In this document: positions 1-8,757 of the stretch, piece by piece
How the letters are laid out: the number at the start of each line of letters is the position of its first letter
How positions within the stretch are numbered: the stretch's first letter is position 1
DNA from: an uncultured Clostridia bacterium
GTDB lineage: Bacteria; Bacillota; Clostridia; Christensenellales; UBA1242
Direction of reading: 5' to 3'
DNA length: 64,000 bases
Assembly (NCBI GenBank): GCA_947630745.1
Contig: CANRIT010000006.1
Span: 1-64,000 of the forward strand
The notes under the pieces: generated by a model
The model's input: only the letters and a program-made list of their open reading frames with translations
Told to the model about the DNA's origin: nothing
The model's database searches: none
Translations under genes and position numbers: made by a program

Positions 1-4
1 CCCC

Positions 5-24
5 CCCCATGTCAAGGGGTTTTT
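5..24 (+). terminator. possible intrinsic terminator of an upstream + strand gene lying outside the window
   Basis: CCCC-ATGTCAA-GGGG followed by TTTTT. Confidence 0.4.
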
Positions 25-80
25 AAAAAATATTTTAAATTTATAATAAAACATTTAATTCAACAATTATCAACAAAAAA

Positions 81-100
81 AAACAGCGGTTAGGCTGTTT
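81..100 (-). terminator. intrinsic terminator of clpX
   Basis: - strand AAACAGC-CTAACC-GCTGTTTTTTTTT; the clpX stop codon (90-92) lies inside the hairpin. Confidence 0.75.
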
Positions 101-1415
101 GTTTGCGCTTTTGTTTTTCTATTTTTGTAGATTTTGGTTTTTGTGCAGCTGGTTTTTTGGATTTTTGCGCTGAATTTACATTTTCAATTGAAATTGGCGC
201 GTTTTTGTTTATAAAGTCCGCGGTGATGTTGATGTGTTTAACATTCTTTTCAAAATGATAGTTATACATAACATCTAGCATGCGTTCTTCCAAAATTGTG
301 CGCAGCCCCCTTGCACCAGTTTTAAGTTCAATTGCCTTTTTTGCCACGGCGGTAATTGCATCTTTGTCAAAAGTAAGGTCAATGCCGTCCATTTTAAACA
401 TTTCAACATACTGCTTTGTTATGGCATTTTTTGGTTCAACCAAAATGCGTTCAATTGCGTTAAGGTCAAGTTTATCCAACCGCGCGACAATTGGCAAACG
501 CCCAATAAATTCGGGAATAAGCCCAAATTTTATAAGGTCTTCTGGCTGAATATGCTCTTTTATTGTGCCCTCGTCCGTTTCTTCCACCTTTTTTACATCC
601 GCACCAAAGCCAAGTGTGGATGCGTTTGTGCGCGAGGCAATAATTTTATCCAGCCCAACAAAAGCCCCACCACAGATGAAAAGAATGTTTGTGGTGTCAA
701 TTTTTATGTTTTCTTGTTGCGGATGTTTGCGCCCACCTTGTGGCGGAACGGAGGCAATTGTGCCTTCCAAAATTTTTAACAGCGCTTGTTGAACGCCCTC
801 GCCACTTACATCGCGCGTGATGCTTACATTTTGGGTTTTGCGCGCAATTTTATCAATTTCGTCAATGTAAATTATGCCTTTTTGCGCCTTTTCTATGTCA
901 TAATCCGCATTTTGGATGAGCTTTAACAAAATGTTTTCCACATCATCGCCCACATACCCCGCCTCGGTAAGCGTGGTTGCGTCAGCGGATGCAAAAGGAA
1001 CTTTTAGCGTTTTTGCAAGTGTTTTGGCAAGCAAAGTTTTGCCGCTGCCAGTTGGCCCAACCAAAAGAATGTTGGATTTTTCCAACTCCACCTGCTCAGA
1101 ATTATTTTCCTTTTTAATCATGTTGTAATTAATGCGCTTGTAGTGGTTGTAAACAGACACGGCAAGAATTTTTTTAACCTCATCCTGCCCAATAACAAAC
1201 TGGTCAAGCGCCTCTTTTATCTCTTGCGGCTTTGGAAGGTCAATAAACTTTGATTGTTCGCTACCACGAGTTCGGTCGTTAAACGCCATAAGGTCGCGAC
1301 AAATGTTTAAACAATCTTTGCAAATAAAGCAATCGCCTTCTGGATTGCTGATTATGTCAGTTAATTCTCTTGCCGGACGCCCGCAAAACGAGCAAATGGT
1401 TTCTATCTCTTTCAA
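90..1415 (-). CDS. clpX: ATP-dependent Clp protease ATP-binding subunit ClpX
   Basis: N-terminal C4 zinc finger ([14 protein letters not shown]), Walker [22 protein letters not shown] start with AGGAG upstream; Lys-rich C-terminal tail. Confidence 0.97.
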   Translation of the reverse strand: MKEIETICSFCGRPARELTDIISNPEGDCFICKDCLNICRDLMAFNDRTRGSEQSKFIDLPKPQEIKEALDQFVIGQDEVKKILAVSVYNHYKRINYNMIKKENNSEQVELEKSNILLVGPTGSGKTLLAKTLAKTLKVPFASADATTLTEAGYVGDDVENILLKLIQNADYDIEKAQKGIIYIDEIDKIARKTQNVSITRDVSGEGVQQALLKILEGTIASVPPQGGRKHPQQENIKIDTTNILFICGGAFVGLDKIIASRTNASTLGFGADVKKVEETDEGTIKEHIQPEDLIKFGLIPEFIGRLPIVARLDKLDLNAIERILVEPKNAITKQYVEMFKMDGIDLTFDKDAITAVAKKAIELKTGARGLRTILEERMLDVMYNYHFEKNVKHINITADFINKNAPISIENVNSAQKSKKPAAQKPKSTKIEKQKRKQTA

Positions 1416-1484
1416 AATATCTCCTATTTATTATATTAGCAATAAAATAATTATTTAACACAAAACAAATTTAATACAAAATTT

Positions 1485-1823
1485 TTAATCCTTAAAAATA
1501 ATTTCTGGCGAATACTCGGTTGCTTGAAGAATTTTGTTTTCTATTTTTAAAACTATTTGACCATTTTCATTGCTTTTTTGCCAAATATCTATTCTTTCTT
1601 TATCTTTCATAAAAGAATCCCATGCTTTTTCCCTTTTTGCCAAATTTTCAAACCGCACAATATAGGTAAAAATATTGGATGCTTCGCCTATTACTGGTTG
1701 CAAAAATAATACAGGTGTTATTCCATGTTTTTTAAATAAGCGAAGGGTGTGATTTTTAAATCTATTTTCCAAATCGCCCATTTTGTTAGGTGCAACTTCG
1801 TATCTTCTTAATTCGTATATCAT
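1485..1823 (-). CDS. NIPSNAP-family protein
   Basis: MIYELRRYEV..N.....FENLAKREKAWDSFMKD pattern typical of NIPSNAP; overlaps the upstream GNAT stop by ATGA. Confidence 0.75.
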   Translation of the reverse strand: MIYELRRYEVAPNKMGDLENRFKNHTLRLFKKHGITPVLFLQPVIGEASNIFTYIVRFENLAKREKAWDSFMKDKERIDIWQKSNENGQIVLKIENKILQATEYSPEIIFKD

Positions 1824-2293
1824 AGATTTGCTCCCTTTTTTGGTTTGCGCAATGTCTGTTTAACTTGCGAGTAGCCTAATTTTTGATAAAATTTTAGTGC
1901 ATCAGCATTATTTGATAGGCATAAAAGTTCAATTTCATAATCATCACCAAAATTTTTTGCCGCCCAGTTTTCAAATGCGTTTAAAAGTTGCCGACCCACC
2001 CCTTGATGCCTATAATTTTCATCAACAAAAAGTGTATCTACAAAAACGCGGTTTGTTGTTGTCCCATTACCTTTAAAGGTTTGAATGTATCCAAAAATAT
2101 ATCCAACAGGTTTATCCGCCACCGCATATGCGGCAAAAAAGTTTTGATTTGCTAATTTGTTTTTATGAAAGCCTGTAACATTGGTATCTGGGTCGATTGA
2201 ACTATCCAACCCCGATTCATATTCAATAAGTTTTTTCATAAAATAATCACAAATTTCAAAATCTTTTTCGTTTTTTGGAATGATTATGTTCAT
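1820..2293 (-). CDS. GNAT-family N-acetyltransferase
   Basis: Acetyl-CoA binding motif YRHQGVGRQLLNAFENWA; ...NADALKFYQKLGY. Confidence 0.9.
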   Translation of the reverse strand: MNIIIPKNEKDFEICDYFMKKLIEYESGLDSSIDPDTNVTGFHKNKLANQNFFAAYAVADKPVGYIFGYIQTFKGNGTTTNRVFVDTLFVDENYRHQGVGRQLLNAFENWAAKNFGDDYEIELLCLSNNADALKFYQKLGYSQVKQTLRKPKKGANL

Positions 2294-2467
2294 TTTACTT
2301 TATCCTTATTTTAAATATTCGACTTGTAATTATTCTATCGAATTTTATCTATTTTCCTACAAATTTACCCACTTGCGCCTACTTACAAGAAGTCCTAGAG
2401 TGCAGTTTGCAAACTGGCTGATTAGAAACAAGCAAGACAAGGCTAACCTATTTTACACAACTAATTT

Positions 2468-2596
2468 AATAAACTAAATAGAAGCAAGTGAGGCAAGGCT
2501 CGAAATTCGGGTAACGAGGGAGTTTAGTCCCCCTAAATGACCGAGTTAGCCGAGTTTCAGTAAACGCAGCATCACGCCGCTTATATTTAGTTTATT
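2468..2596. repeat. 129-bp element bounded by 13-bp inverted repeats (AATAAACTAAATA / TATTTAGTTTATT)
   Basis: Perfect 13-bp terminal inverted repeats; GC-richer internal sequence with hairpin GGGA-GTTTAG-TCCC; the clpP stop lies in the right arm. Confidence 0.6.
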
Positions 2597-3173
2597 TACG
2601 CTTTTCGAAAATCTTATCGACCAGACCATACTTCAGAGCGGACTTCGCGTCTAGGAAGTTGTCGCGGTCGGTGTCCTTTTCTATGGTGGCAATGTCTTTG
2701 CCAGTGTTGTCGCTTAAAATTTTGTTAAGGTTTTCACGCGTTTTTTGAATGTGTTTAGCGTGAATTTCTATATCGCTAGCCTGCCCTTGCGCGCCGCCAA
2801 GTGGTTGGTGAATCATAACCTCGCTGTGTGGCAAGCAGATGCGTTTGCCCTTTGTTCCGCTACTTAAAATTACGGCTGCCATGCTAGCTGCCATGCCAAT
2901 GCAAATGGTGGATACATCGCATTTGATGTATTTCATAGTGTCATAAATGGCAAGTCCGGCGGATACGCTGCCGCCCGGGCTGTTGATATACATAAAAATG
3001 TCTTTATCTGGATTTTTGCCTTCCAAATAGATAAGTTGTGCAACCACGGTGTTGGCAACTTGGTCGGTAATTTCGCCAGTTAAGAAAATTATTCTGTCTT
3101 CAAGCAAGCGGGAATATATGTCGTAACTGCGCTCCATATTCCCCACTTGGTCAATAACCATAGGAATTAACAT
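2592..3173 (-). CDS. clpP: ATP-dependent Clp protease proteolytic subunit ClpP
   Basis: Catalytic [14 protein letters not shown] and [19 protein letters not shown] motifs. Confidence 0.97.
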   Translation of the reverse strand: MLIPMVIDQVGNMERSYDIYSRLLEDRIIFLTGEITDQVANTVVAQLIYLEGKNPDKDIFMYINSPGGSVSAGLAIYDTMKYIKCDVSTICIGMAASMAAVILSSGTKGKRICLPHSEVMIHQPLGGAQGQASDIEIHAKHIQKTRENLNKILSDNTGKDIATIEKDTDRDNFLDAKSALKYGLVDKIFEKRK

Positions 3174-3191
3174 AAATATCTCCTTTTAAAA

Positions 3192-3659
3192 CTAAACATT
3201 ATGTTCGGGTTGTTTTTGCAAATCGTTATTTACAAGATAGATGACTTGCCTATCATCTTTCATGTTTGATGCATATTGTTTGCCGTCAGATAAAATGTCT
3301 TCTGCGTAAAGTTGGTCAATTACATACCAGTTTGTATCACTTTCAACCAGATATTCGCCTTCCACTTCATCCTTTTCTATTTTTTCTTCGCCATAGTTGG
3401 AAACAACCACTTTTGTTTCGGGATAATCTTGGGTGGCATTCCAAACAATTGTAAAGGTTTGTTTGTGGTGCGAATTTTCTTCGGTTATTTGGTCGGCGTG
3501 CGAATTATTTAATAGATAATTTAGCAAATTTTTATCCAACATCACCAATTTGCCTGGATATTGCCTGTAATACTTAGCCAACCAATCTAGCGGACAAACA
3601 TTTTTCGCAACATTCGCTTTTATATAGAAATCATCCACACTTATTATGTTCTTTTTCAT
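3192..3659 (-). CDS. hypothetical protein between tig and clpP
   Basis: ORF in the same direction as tig and clpP with short gaps; no family recognised. Confidence 0.7.
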   Translation of the reverse strand: MKKNIISVDDFYIKANVAKNVCPLDWLAKYYRQYPGKLVMLDKNLLNYLLNNSHADQITEENSHHKQTFTIVWNATQDYPETKVVVSNYGEEKIEKDEVEGEYLVESDTNWYVIDQLYAEDILSDGKQYASNMKDDRQVIYLVNNDLQKQPEHNV

Positions 3660-3680
3660 GCTTTCTCCTTTATGGTGAGT

Positions 3681-4964
3681 TTATTTTATTGTGTTGTTGG
3701 CACGAAGGAAATCAACAATCTTTTTCATAAGCAGTTCGTTGGCAATGCGGTTTACCATATCATTATTAACTTGCTTGCGGAATTCTTTTTCGTCCTGATT
3801 GGCTTCTTTTGCCATTTCTTGCACTCTTTTGTCGATATCTTTGTCGGTGATGTTTAAATTTTCGCTGTTAATAAGTTTTTCAAGCACCAATCTTGCCTTT
3901 ACTGTGCGCGCGCTTTGGGTTTTTACTTCGCCCTTAAACTCGTCTTCACTTTTGCCTAAATATTTAAGGTAATCTTCAAACTTAATGCCTTGATAACTAA
4001 GTTGCTGTTTCATACCATTTATTTGGCGGTCAACTTCTTGGTCAACAAGTGTTTCTGGCACGGTAAGAGATGTGTCATCAATAAGTTTGTCAAGCATATC
4101 GTTGTCAAGTTCAAGTTCGGCACGGTCTTGCGCTTGTTTTGTTAACTTTTCTTTAACATCTTTTTTGTAATCTTCAACCGTTTCAAACTCAGTGGAATTT
4201 TTAACAAATTCTTCGTCAAGTTTTGGCATGATGCGTTCGCGTATCTGCTTGATTTCAACCTTAAAGGTGGCAGGTTTGCCTTTTAAACTTTCTTCATGAT
4301 AATCGCTTGGGAAAGTTACATTAACATCCTTTTTGTCGCCAACATTTAAGCCAACAAGCTGGTCTTCAAATGTGTCAATAAACGAATGGCTGCCAAGTTT
4401 AAGTTGATAATTTTCTGCCTTGCCGCCTTCAAACGCCTTGCCGTCAATAAATCCTTCAAAATCTAAGGTAACAGTGTCGTCCAACTTGGCTGGGGCTTTG
4501 CTTTCCACCAAGCGGGAAGAACGCATAAGTTCGCGATTAATTTGCTCTTCAACCGCTTTGGCATCAACCTCTTCAACTTTCTTTTCAAATGTCAAGCCTT
4601 TGTATGTAGCAAGTTCAAAATCTGGCACACATGGGATGGTTAGCACCATTTCAAGCCCGTCTTTATCAAACTTTTTGATGTCAAGTTTTGGGCTGTCAAT
4701 TGGCTTAACCTCGTTATGCTCGCGCAAAATTTGGGTGTAAGATTTATAATACACTTCATCCAATGCCTCGTTTACAAATGCGGTTGGACCATAATTTTGT
4801 TCAATAACCGAACGCGGAGCGTGACCCTTTCTAAACCCAGCGACCGAATATTTACCCTTGTTTTTTTCGTACGCGGAATTGTTGGCATCCTCCCACTCGC
4901 TGCTTGTGATTGAGATTTCTGCAACAAAACTGCCGTCATCTTTTTTGGTTAAATTGTATTTCAT
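3681..4964 (-). CDS. tig: trigger factor (peptidyl-prolyl isomerase chaperone)
   Basis: N-terminal GFRKGHAPRSVIEQNYG ribosome-binding signature, FKBP-like middle domain; AAGGAGA SD. Confidence 0.95.
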   Translation of the reverse strand: MKYNLTKKDDGSFVAEISITSSEWEDANNSAYEKNKGKYSVAGFRKGHAPRSVIEQNYGPTAFVNEALDEVYYKSYTQILREHNEVKPIDSPKLDIKKFDKDGLEMVLTIPCVPDFELATYKGLTFEKKVEEVDAKAVEEQINRELMRSSRLVESKAPAKLDDTVTLDFEGFIDGKAFEGGKAENYQLKLGSHSFIDTFEDQLVGLNVGDKKDVNVTFPSDYHEESLKGKPATFKVEIKQIRERIMPKLDEEFVKNSTEFETVEDYKKDVKEKLTKQAQDRAELELDNDMLDKLIDDTSLTVPETLVDQEVDRQINGMKQQLSYQGIKFEDYLKYLGKSEDEFKGEVKTQSARTVKARLVLEKLINSENLNITDKDIDKRVQEMAKEANQDEKEFRKQVNNDMVNRIANELLMKKIVDFLRANNTIK

Positions 4965-5146
4965 ATTAAGTATTCTCCTTTTTAAACTTACCTATTGTAA
5001 CACATAAAAAAATAAAAAGCAACTATTTTTGCCTTTTAAATTTTTATACTATTAAATAATATTTTATATAATTTTCTATTTTTATAAAAATATGTTGATA
5101 ATTTCTGTTTCTATGATAAAATAGTTATGATTAAAAAGGAGAAAAT

Positions 5147-5650
5147 ATGAAAGTACACAAATATGACATATTGCAAATAAGTAAGTTTGAAGATGAAATT
5201 GTTTTTTCAGTGATTTCAAATGGATTAAGAAACGATTTTAACGCAAAAAAAATTGAATCCTCAGAGAACACTGATGCGTATAATATTTTAAACTTTTTAA
5301 GCACATTTGAAATTATTGCTAACAAATATGGCAACTATTCGTTGGACTTTATTGATAAAGTTAACTATGCGCTTAAAACACTTGAGTTTTTTCAGTTGAG
5401 CAAGGAAGCAGTTATTGTTCGCACAAAAAAGCAAGGCGTAAAAGACTTTTTAACCCATAAGTTAATAAATTACACAAATGAGCATATGAACTCTTGCGCC
5501 ACCACAGAAATTCGTGGCTTAGAGGGAGCCCCATTATATCAGTTAGATTTTAGAGGGAAAAATGGTTTTAAACACTTTGTGCGCGCGTTTGAAGATGCGT
5601 ATCAAAATGATTTAAGCAACAAAAGTGTTGATTTTCAAAATATTAATTAA
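5147..5650 (+). CDS. hypothetical protein
   Basis: ORF with AAGGAG SD, followed by a terminator. Confidence 0.7.
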   Translation: MKVHKYDILQISKFEDEIVFSVISNGLRNDFNAKKIESSENTDAYNILNFLSTFEIIANKYGNYSLDFIDKVNYALKTLEFFQLSKEAVIVRTKKQGVKDFLTHKLINYTNEHMNSCATTEIRGLEGAPLYQLDFRGKNGFKHFVRAFEDAYQNDLSNKSVDFQNIN

Positions 5651-5673
5651 GGCGCAAAATGCGTCTTTTTTTA
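5650..5673 (+). terminator. intrinsic terminator
   Basis: AGGCGCA-AAA-TGCGTCT followed by T tract. Confidence 0.75.
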
Positions 5674-5720
5674 TTTAATAAATAACCTATTTATTATTTA
5701 ATATATAACCTATAAAATAA

Positions 5721-5750
5721 AAAAAAAACCGACATTAAACAACATCGGTT
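5721..5750 (-). terminator. intrinsic terminator of the 5749 gene
   Basis: - strand AACCGATG...CATTCGGTT-like stem (AACCGA/TCGGTT) followed by T9; stop codon 5749-5751 overlaps the stem. Confidence 0.65.
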
Positions 5751-6093
5751 ATAAAAGTGAAAGTATTGCAACAAGCACAATCAGCCCAGCGGCAAAATAA
5801 AACAATGCCTCTAGCCTATGCTTTTTTTTGATAAGTGAATGTTTTAAACTTAAATTAACAATATACTCTTCCTTTTCTGGCGTGGCGTCAAACTGTTCTA
5901 GCATGTCGCTTGCCTTGTTGATTTGCGCGTTAAACCTATCCAGCATATAAAACAAAAACATAACAAGCGCGGTTGCCAAAAACATAAAGCCAAAAAACAG
6001 GCAAATTTTGTTTGTGTTGCCAAAAGCAAAAAATATAAAAGTTATAAATAAACTCACCACACTGGCGGTGAGTTTAAGATTAAATTTTTTCAT
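5749..6093 (-). CDS. small membrane protein
   Basis: Hydrophobic segments; ATG at 6093 preferred to the TTG-started ORF at 6117. Confidence 0.55.
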   Translation of the reverse strand: MKKFNLKLTASVVSLFITFIFFAFGNTNKICLFFGFMFLATALVMFLFYMLDRFNAQINKASDMLEQFDATPEKEEYIVNLSLKHSLIKKKHRLEALFYFAAGLIVLVAILSLL

Positions 6094-6094
6094 C

Positions 6095-6373
6095 CTACAA
6101 AGCAATACCAAGAACAAGGAATACGATAATTACGATTACAAAAATAACATAAGCAATCATCCAACCAATGCTCTTTCTTGATTTTGCGTACCAGAAAGCA
6201 AACACAGCAGTTATTGCGTAAGCGATGATTTGTGCAATTAATGTAAGCGCACTAGCAAGTGTGCTGCCAGCAGCCCAACTTACGTGGTTGAAGATTTGAA
6301 CCAAAATCAAAGCCACAGCAATAAATGCAATTGCAATATAAGACAAGAAATTTACAACTGATTTACCCTTCAT
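6095..6373 (-). CDS. small multi-pass membrane protein
   Basis: About three hydrophobic helices; ATG with GGAGG upstream. Confidence 0.65.
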   Translation of the reverse strand: MKGKSVVNFLSYIAIAFIAVALILVQIFNHVSWAAGSTLASALTLIAQIIAYAITAVFAFWYAKSRKSIGWMIAYVIFVIVIIVFLVLGIAL

Positions 6374-6575
6374 TTTAATCCTCCAAATTTATTATAACAC
6401 AAAAAATTTTTGTTACAAACTATTTTATGCCACTTTTTTGTTTTTTATTATTTTAATTTTTTGTATTTTGAATATTTAATTATCATTTTTAACTTATAAT
6501 TTATTATTAAGATTTATTTAATTAGTAATTATAACTATTTTTTTAATTAAAAATCTATATAAAAGCAAACAACTT

Positions 6576-7460
6576 TTAATCTAATTTATTTAGCACATCG
6601 GCAAAATATTTTGGAAGGGGCAATTCAAATGACATAAGTTTGTTGGTTGTTGGGTGGATAAATTCCAGCTTATAAGCAAACAAAAGTTGACCGCTGGTTT
6701 TTATGGCTTTGTCCACCCCACCATACAATGTGTCACCCACAATTGGATGGTTTATGTGTTTTAGGTGGGCGCGTATTTGATGAGTGCGGCCAGTGGTTAG
6801 TTGGCAGTTTAGCAGTGTGTAGTGGCTATAAACCTTATCGATTGTAAATATGGTTTTGCTGTATTTGCCTCCTGGTTGGATGCTCATCTGCTGGCGATTT
6901 TTTGGGTTGCGGGCAAGGTTGCCTTCCACAACAAAATCGTCCTTTATTCTACCTTTTATAAGCGCTTTGTACTGCCTATTTAGCGTTTTATCTTTAAGTT
7001 GGGCGGATAGATTTTTGTGCGCCTCGTCCGTTTTTGCCACCACCATAAGCCCGCCCGTGTCTTTATCCAGCCTATGCACAATGCCCGGGCGCAACACGCC
7101 GTTGATTGAAGAAAGGTTTTTTATGTGATACACAAGCGCGTTTACAAGCGTGTGCTGCTTTGTTGTGTTGCATGGATGAACAACCAAGCCAACTTGTTTG
7201 TTTATTACAAGCAAACTGTCGTCTTCGTACACAATGTCAAGCGGAATATCTTCCGCCCCCGCATCAATTTGTTTTGGCGGCTTTATTGAAACAGAAATTT
7301 TGTCGCCCGCCGCTAACTTATACCCCGCTTTTACCCGCTTGCCGTTAACCAACACATCGCCCGCATCAATAAGCGTTTTTAAATAACTGCGGGTGTAATT
7401 TAGCTGTGTGGTTAAAAACACATCAAGCCGCTTAGGAATATTGTCAAACAAAATTTCCAT
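6576..7460 (-). CDS. rluD: RluA/RluD-family 23S rRNA pseudouridine synthase
   Basis: S4 domain plus GIVHRLDKDTGGLMVVAKT catalytic motif; start trimmed to MEILFDN, next to the lspA stop. Confidence 0.92.
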   Translation of the reverse strand: MEILFDNIPKRLDVFLTTQLNYTRSYLKTLIDAGDVLVNGKRVKAGYKLAAGDKISVSIKPPKQIDAGAEDIPLDIVYEDDSLLVINKQVGLVVHPCNTTKQHTLVNALVYHIKNLSSINGVLRPGIVHRLDKDTGGLMVVAKTDEAHKNLSAQLKDKTLNRQYKALIKGRIKDDFVVEGNLARNPKNRQQMSIQPGGKYSKTIFTIDKVYSHYTLLNCQLTTGRTHQIRAHLKHINHPIVGDTLYGGVDKAIKTSGQLLFAYKLEFIHPTTNKLMSFELPLPKYFADVLNKLD

Positions 7461-7462
7461 AC

Positions 7463-7924
7463 TTATTCCGCCCGCTTTGGCATAACAAACAAAATGTGTA
7501 TCGCCAAAATAACCACGCCTATGCTTAAACACAGGTCTGCCAAATTAAAGGTTGGAAAGGTGCGCAAAATGTCCAAATAAATCCAATCGCGCACATAGCC
7601 AAGCATAACGCGGTCAACCAAATTGCCAACTGCCCCGCCAATTGTAAGCCCAAAACCTATGCAATATGCCACATTGTTGCAACGCGCAAAATAGTTAAAG
7701 ATAAACAGCCCAATAAGCAAAACCGAACTTACAATAATAAGCAGCATGGTTTTGTTGCTAAAAATGCCAAACGCTGCCCCGCTGTTTCCCCCATTTGACG
7801 ACACTGAAATTATGTTTGGAATAAGGTTGAAATAATCCACACTAAATAAAAAATGTTTGGTGGTTAAATCCGCCACCAAAACAAGCACAATTGTAAAGAT
7901 TATTGTAAGCCATTTTTTCAACAC
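7463..7924 (-). CDS. lspA: lipoprotein signal peptidase LspA
   Basis: NSGAAFGIF...GGAVGNLVDRV...FNLADLCLSIG catalytic motifs; GTG start. Confidence 0.95.
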   Translation of the reverse strand: MLKKWLTIIFTIVLVLVADLTTKHFLFSVDYFNLIPNIISVSSNGGNSGAAFGIFSNKTMLLIIVSSVLLIGLFIFNYFARCNNVAYCIGFGLTIGGAVGNLVDRVMLGYVRDWIYLDILRTFPTFNLADLCLSIGVVILAIHILFVMPKRAE

Positions 7925-7949
7925 AAAATCTCCAATTTAAATGAATTTA

Positions 7950-8390
7950 CTAATTGTTTTCGCCCTCGTCCGGCTTTAAAATTTTTCTACCCTCTGGGGT
8001 AAGCAAAAACAAGTCGCCATACCAGCGGTGAATACTGCCATTTAAACCATATATTGCGCCCGACAAAAAGTCTAATATGCGCGCTGAATCACCTGCGGAA
8101 ATAGCCTCCAAATTAACAGCAACCGTCTGCCCTTGCTTTAGATAGTCAACCACTTGTTGAATTTCCTTATTATTCTTTGGTTCAACAATAATTATGTTGC
8201 TTTCTGGCTGCAAGTTAAAATTTAAGTTGCCCGCGCCCATATTTGTGGTTGGCGCATTGTTGGTTTCCCCTGCAACATGCTCGTGCATATTAAAATTGGC
8301 GTATTTATCGTCCGCAACCGCTGTTTTGGATTTTTTGGAATTTTTATCTTCAAAACCCAAGCCGTGCATAACCCAATTTATAAACCCCAT
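7950..8390 (-). CDS. sepF: cell division protein SepF
   Basis: VVDYLKQGQTVAVNLEAISAGDSARILDFLSGAIYGLNGSIHRWYGDLFLLTP core of SepF. Confidence 0.92.
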   Translation of the reverse strand: MGFINWVMHGLGFEDKNSKKSKTAVADDKYANFNMHEHVAGETNNAPTTNMGAGNLNFNLQPESNIIIVEPKNNKEIQQVVDYLKQGQTVAVNLEAISAGDSARILDFLSGAIYGLNGSIHRWYGDLFLLTPEGRKILKPDEGENN

Positions 8391-8399
8391 TTTGCCACC

Positions 8400-8645
8400 C
8401 TAGTCTTCAAAAATTTGTTTGCGCAAAAGATTGTACTCTTGGTCAGTGGCAATGTTAAACTCTTTAACCACGCGCTCATAGATAGCAATAACATTTTTGT
8501 TTGTGGTTTTGGCTTTTGCCTTTTCCAACATCTTTTCTGCAATTTTAATTGCGTCTTGCCTACTGTTGTGGATATCAATGCCAACGATAGTTTCAATAAT
8601 ATCCATACATTTATTTTCAAATTCTTCTATTTCTTTGTCCGTCAT
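8400..8645 (-). CDS. hypothetical 81-aa protein
   Basis: SD AAGGAGATTTGTATG; helical composition; directly upstream of sepF. Confidence 0.65.
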   Translation of the reverse strand: MTDKEIEEFENKCMDIIETIVGIDIHNSRQDAIKIAEKMLEKAKAKTTNKNVIAIYERVVKEFNIATDQEYNLLRKQIFED

Positions 8646-8702
8646 ACAAATCTCCTTACTTTAATTTTAATATAATATTTAACATTTGTCAACAAATTAT
8701 CA

Positions 8703-8731
8703 AAAAAAGCAGAAAATTTCTGCCTTTTTTG
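8703..8731 (-). terminator. terminator of the giant surface protein gene
   Basis: GCAGAAATTTTCTGC palindrome flanked by A/T tracts. Confidence 0.7.
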
Positions 8732-8757
8732 TTTTTTTTAAAAACAATAACCGTTTT

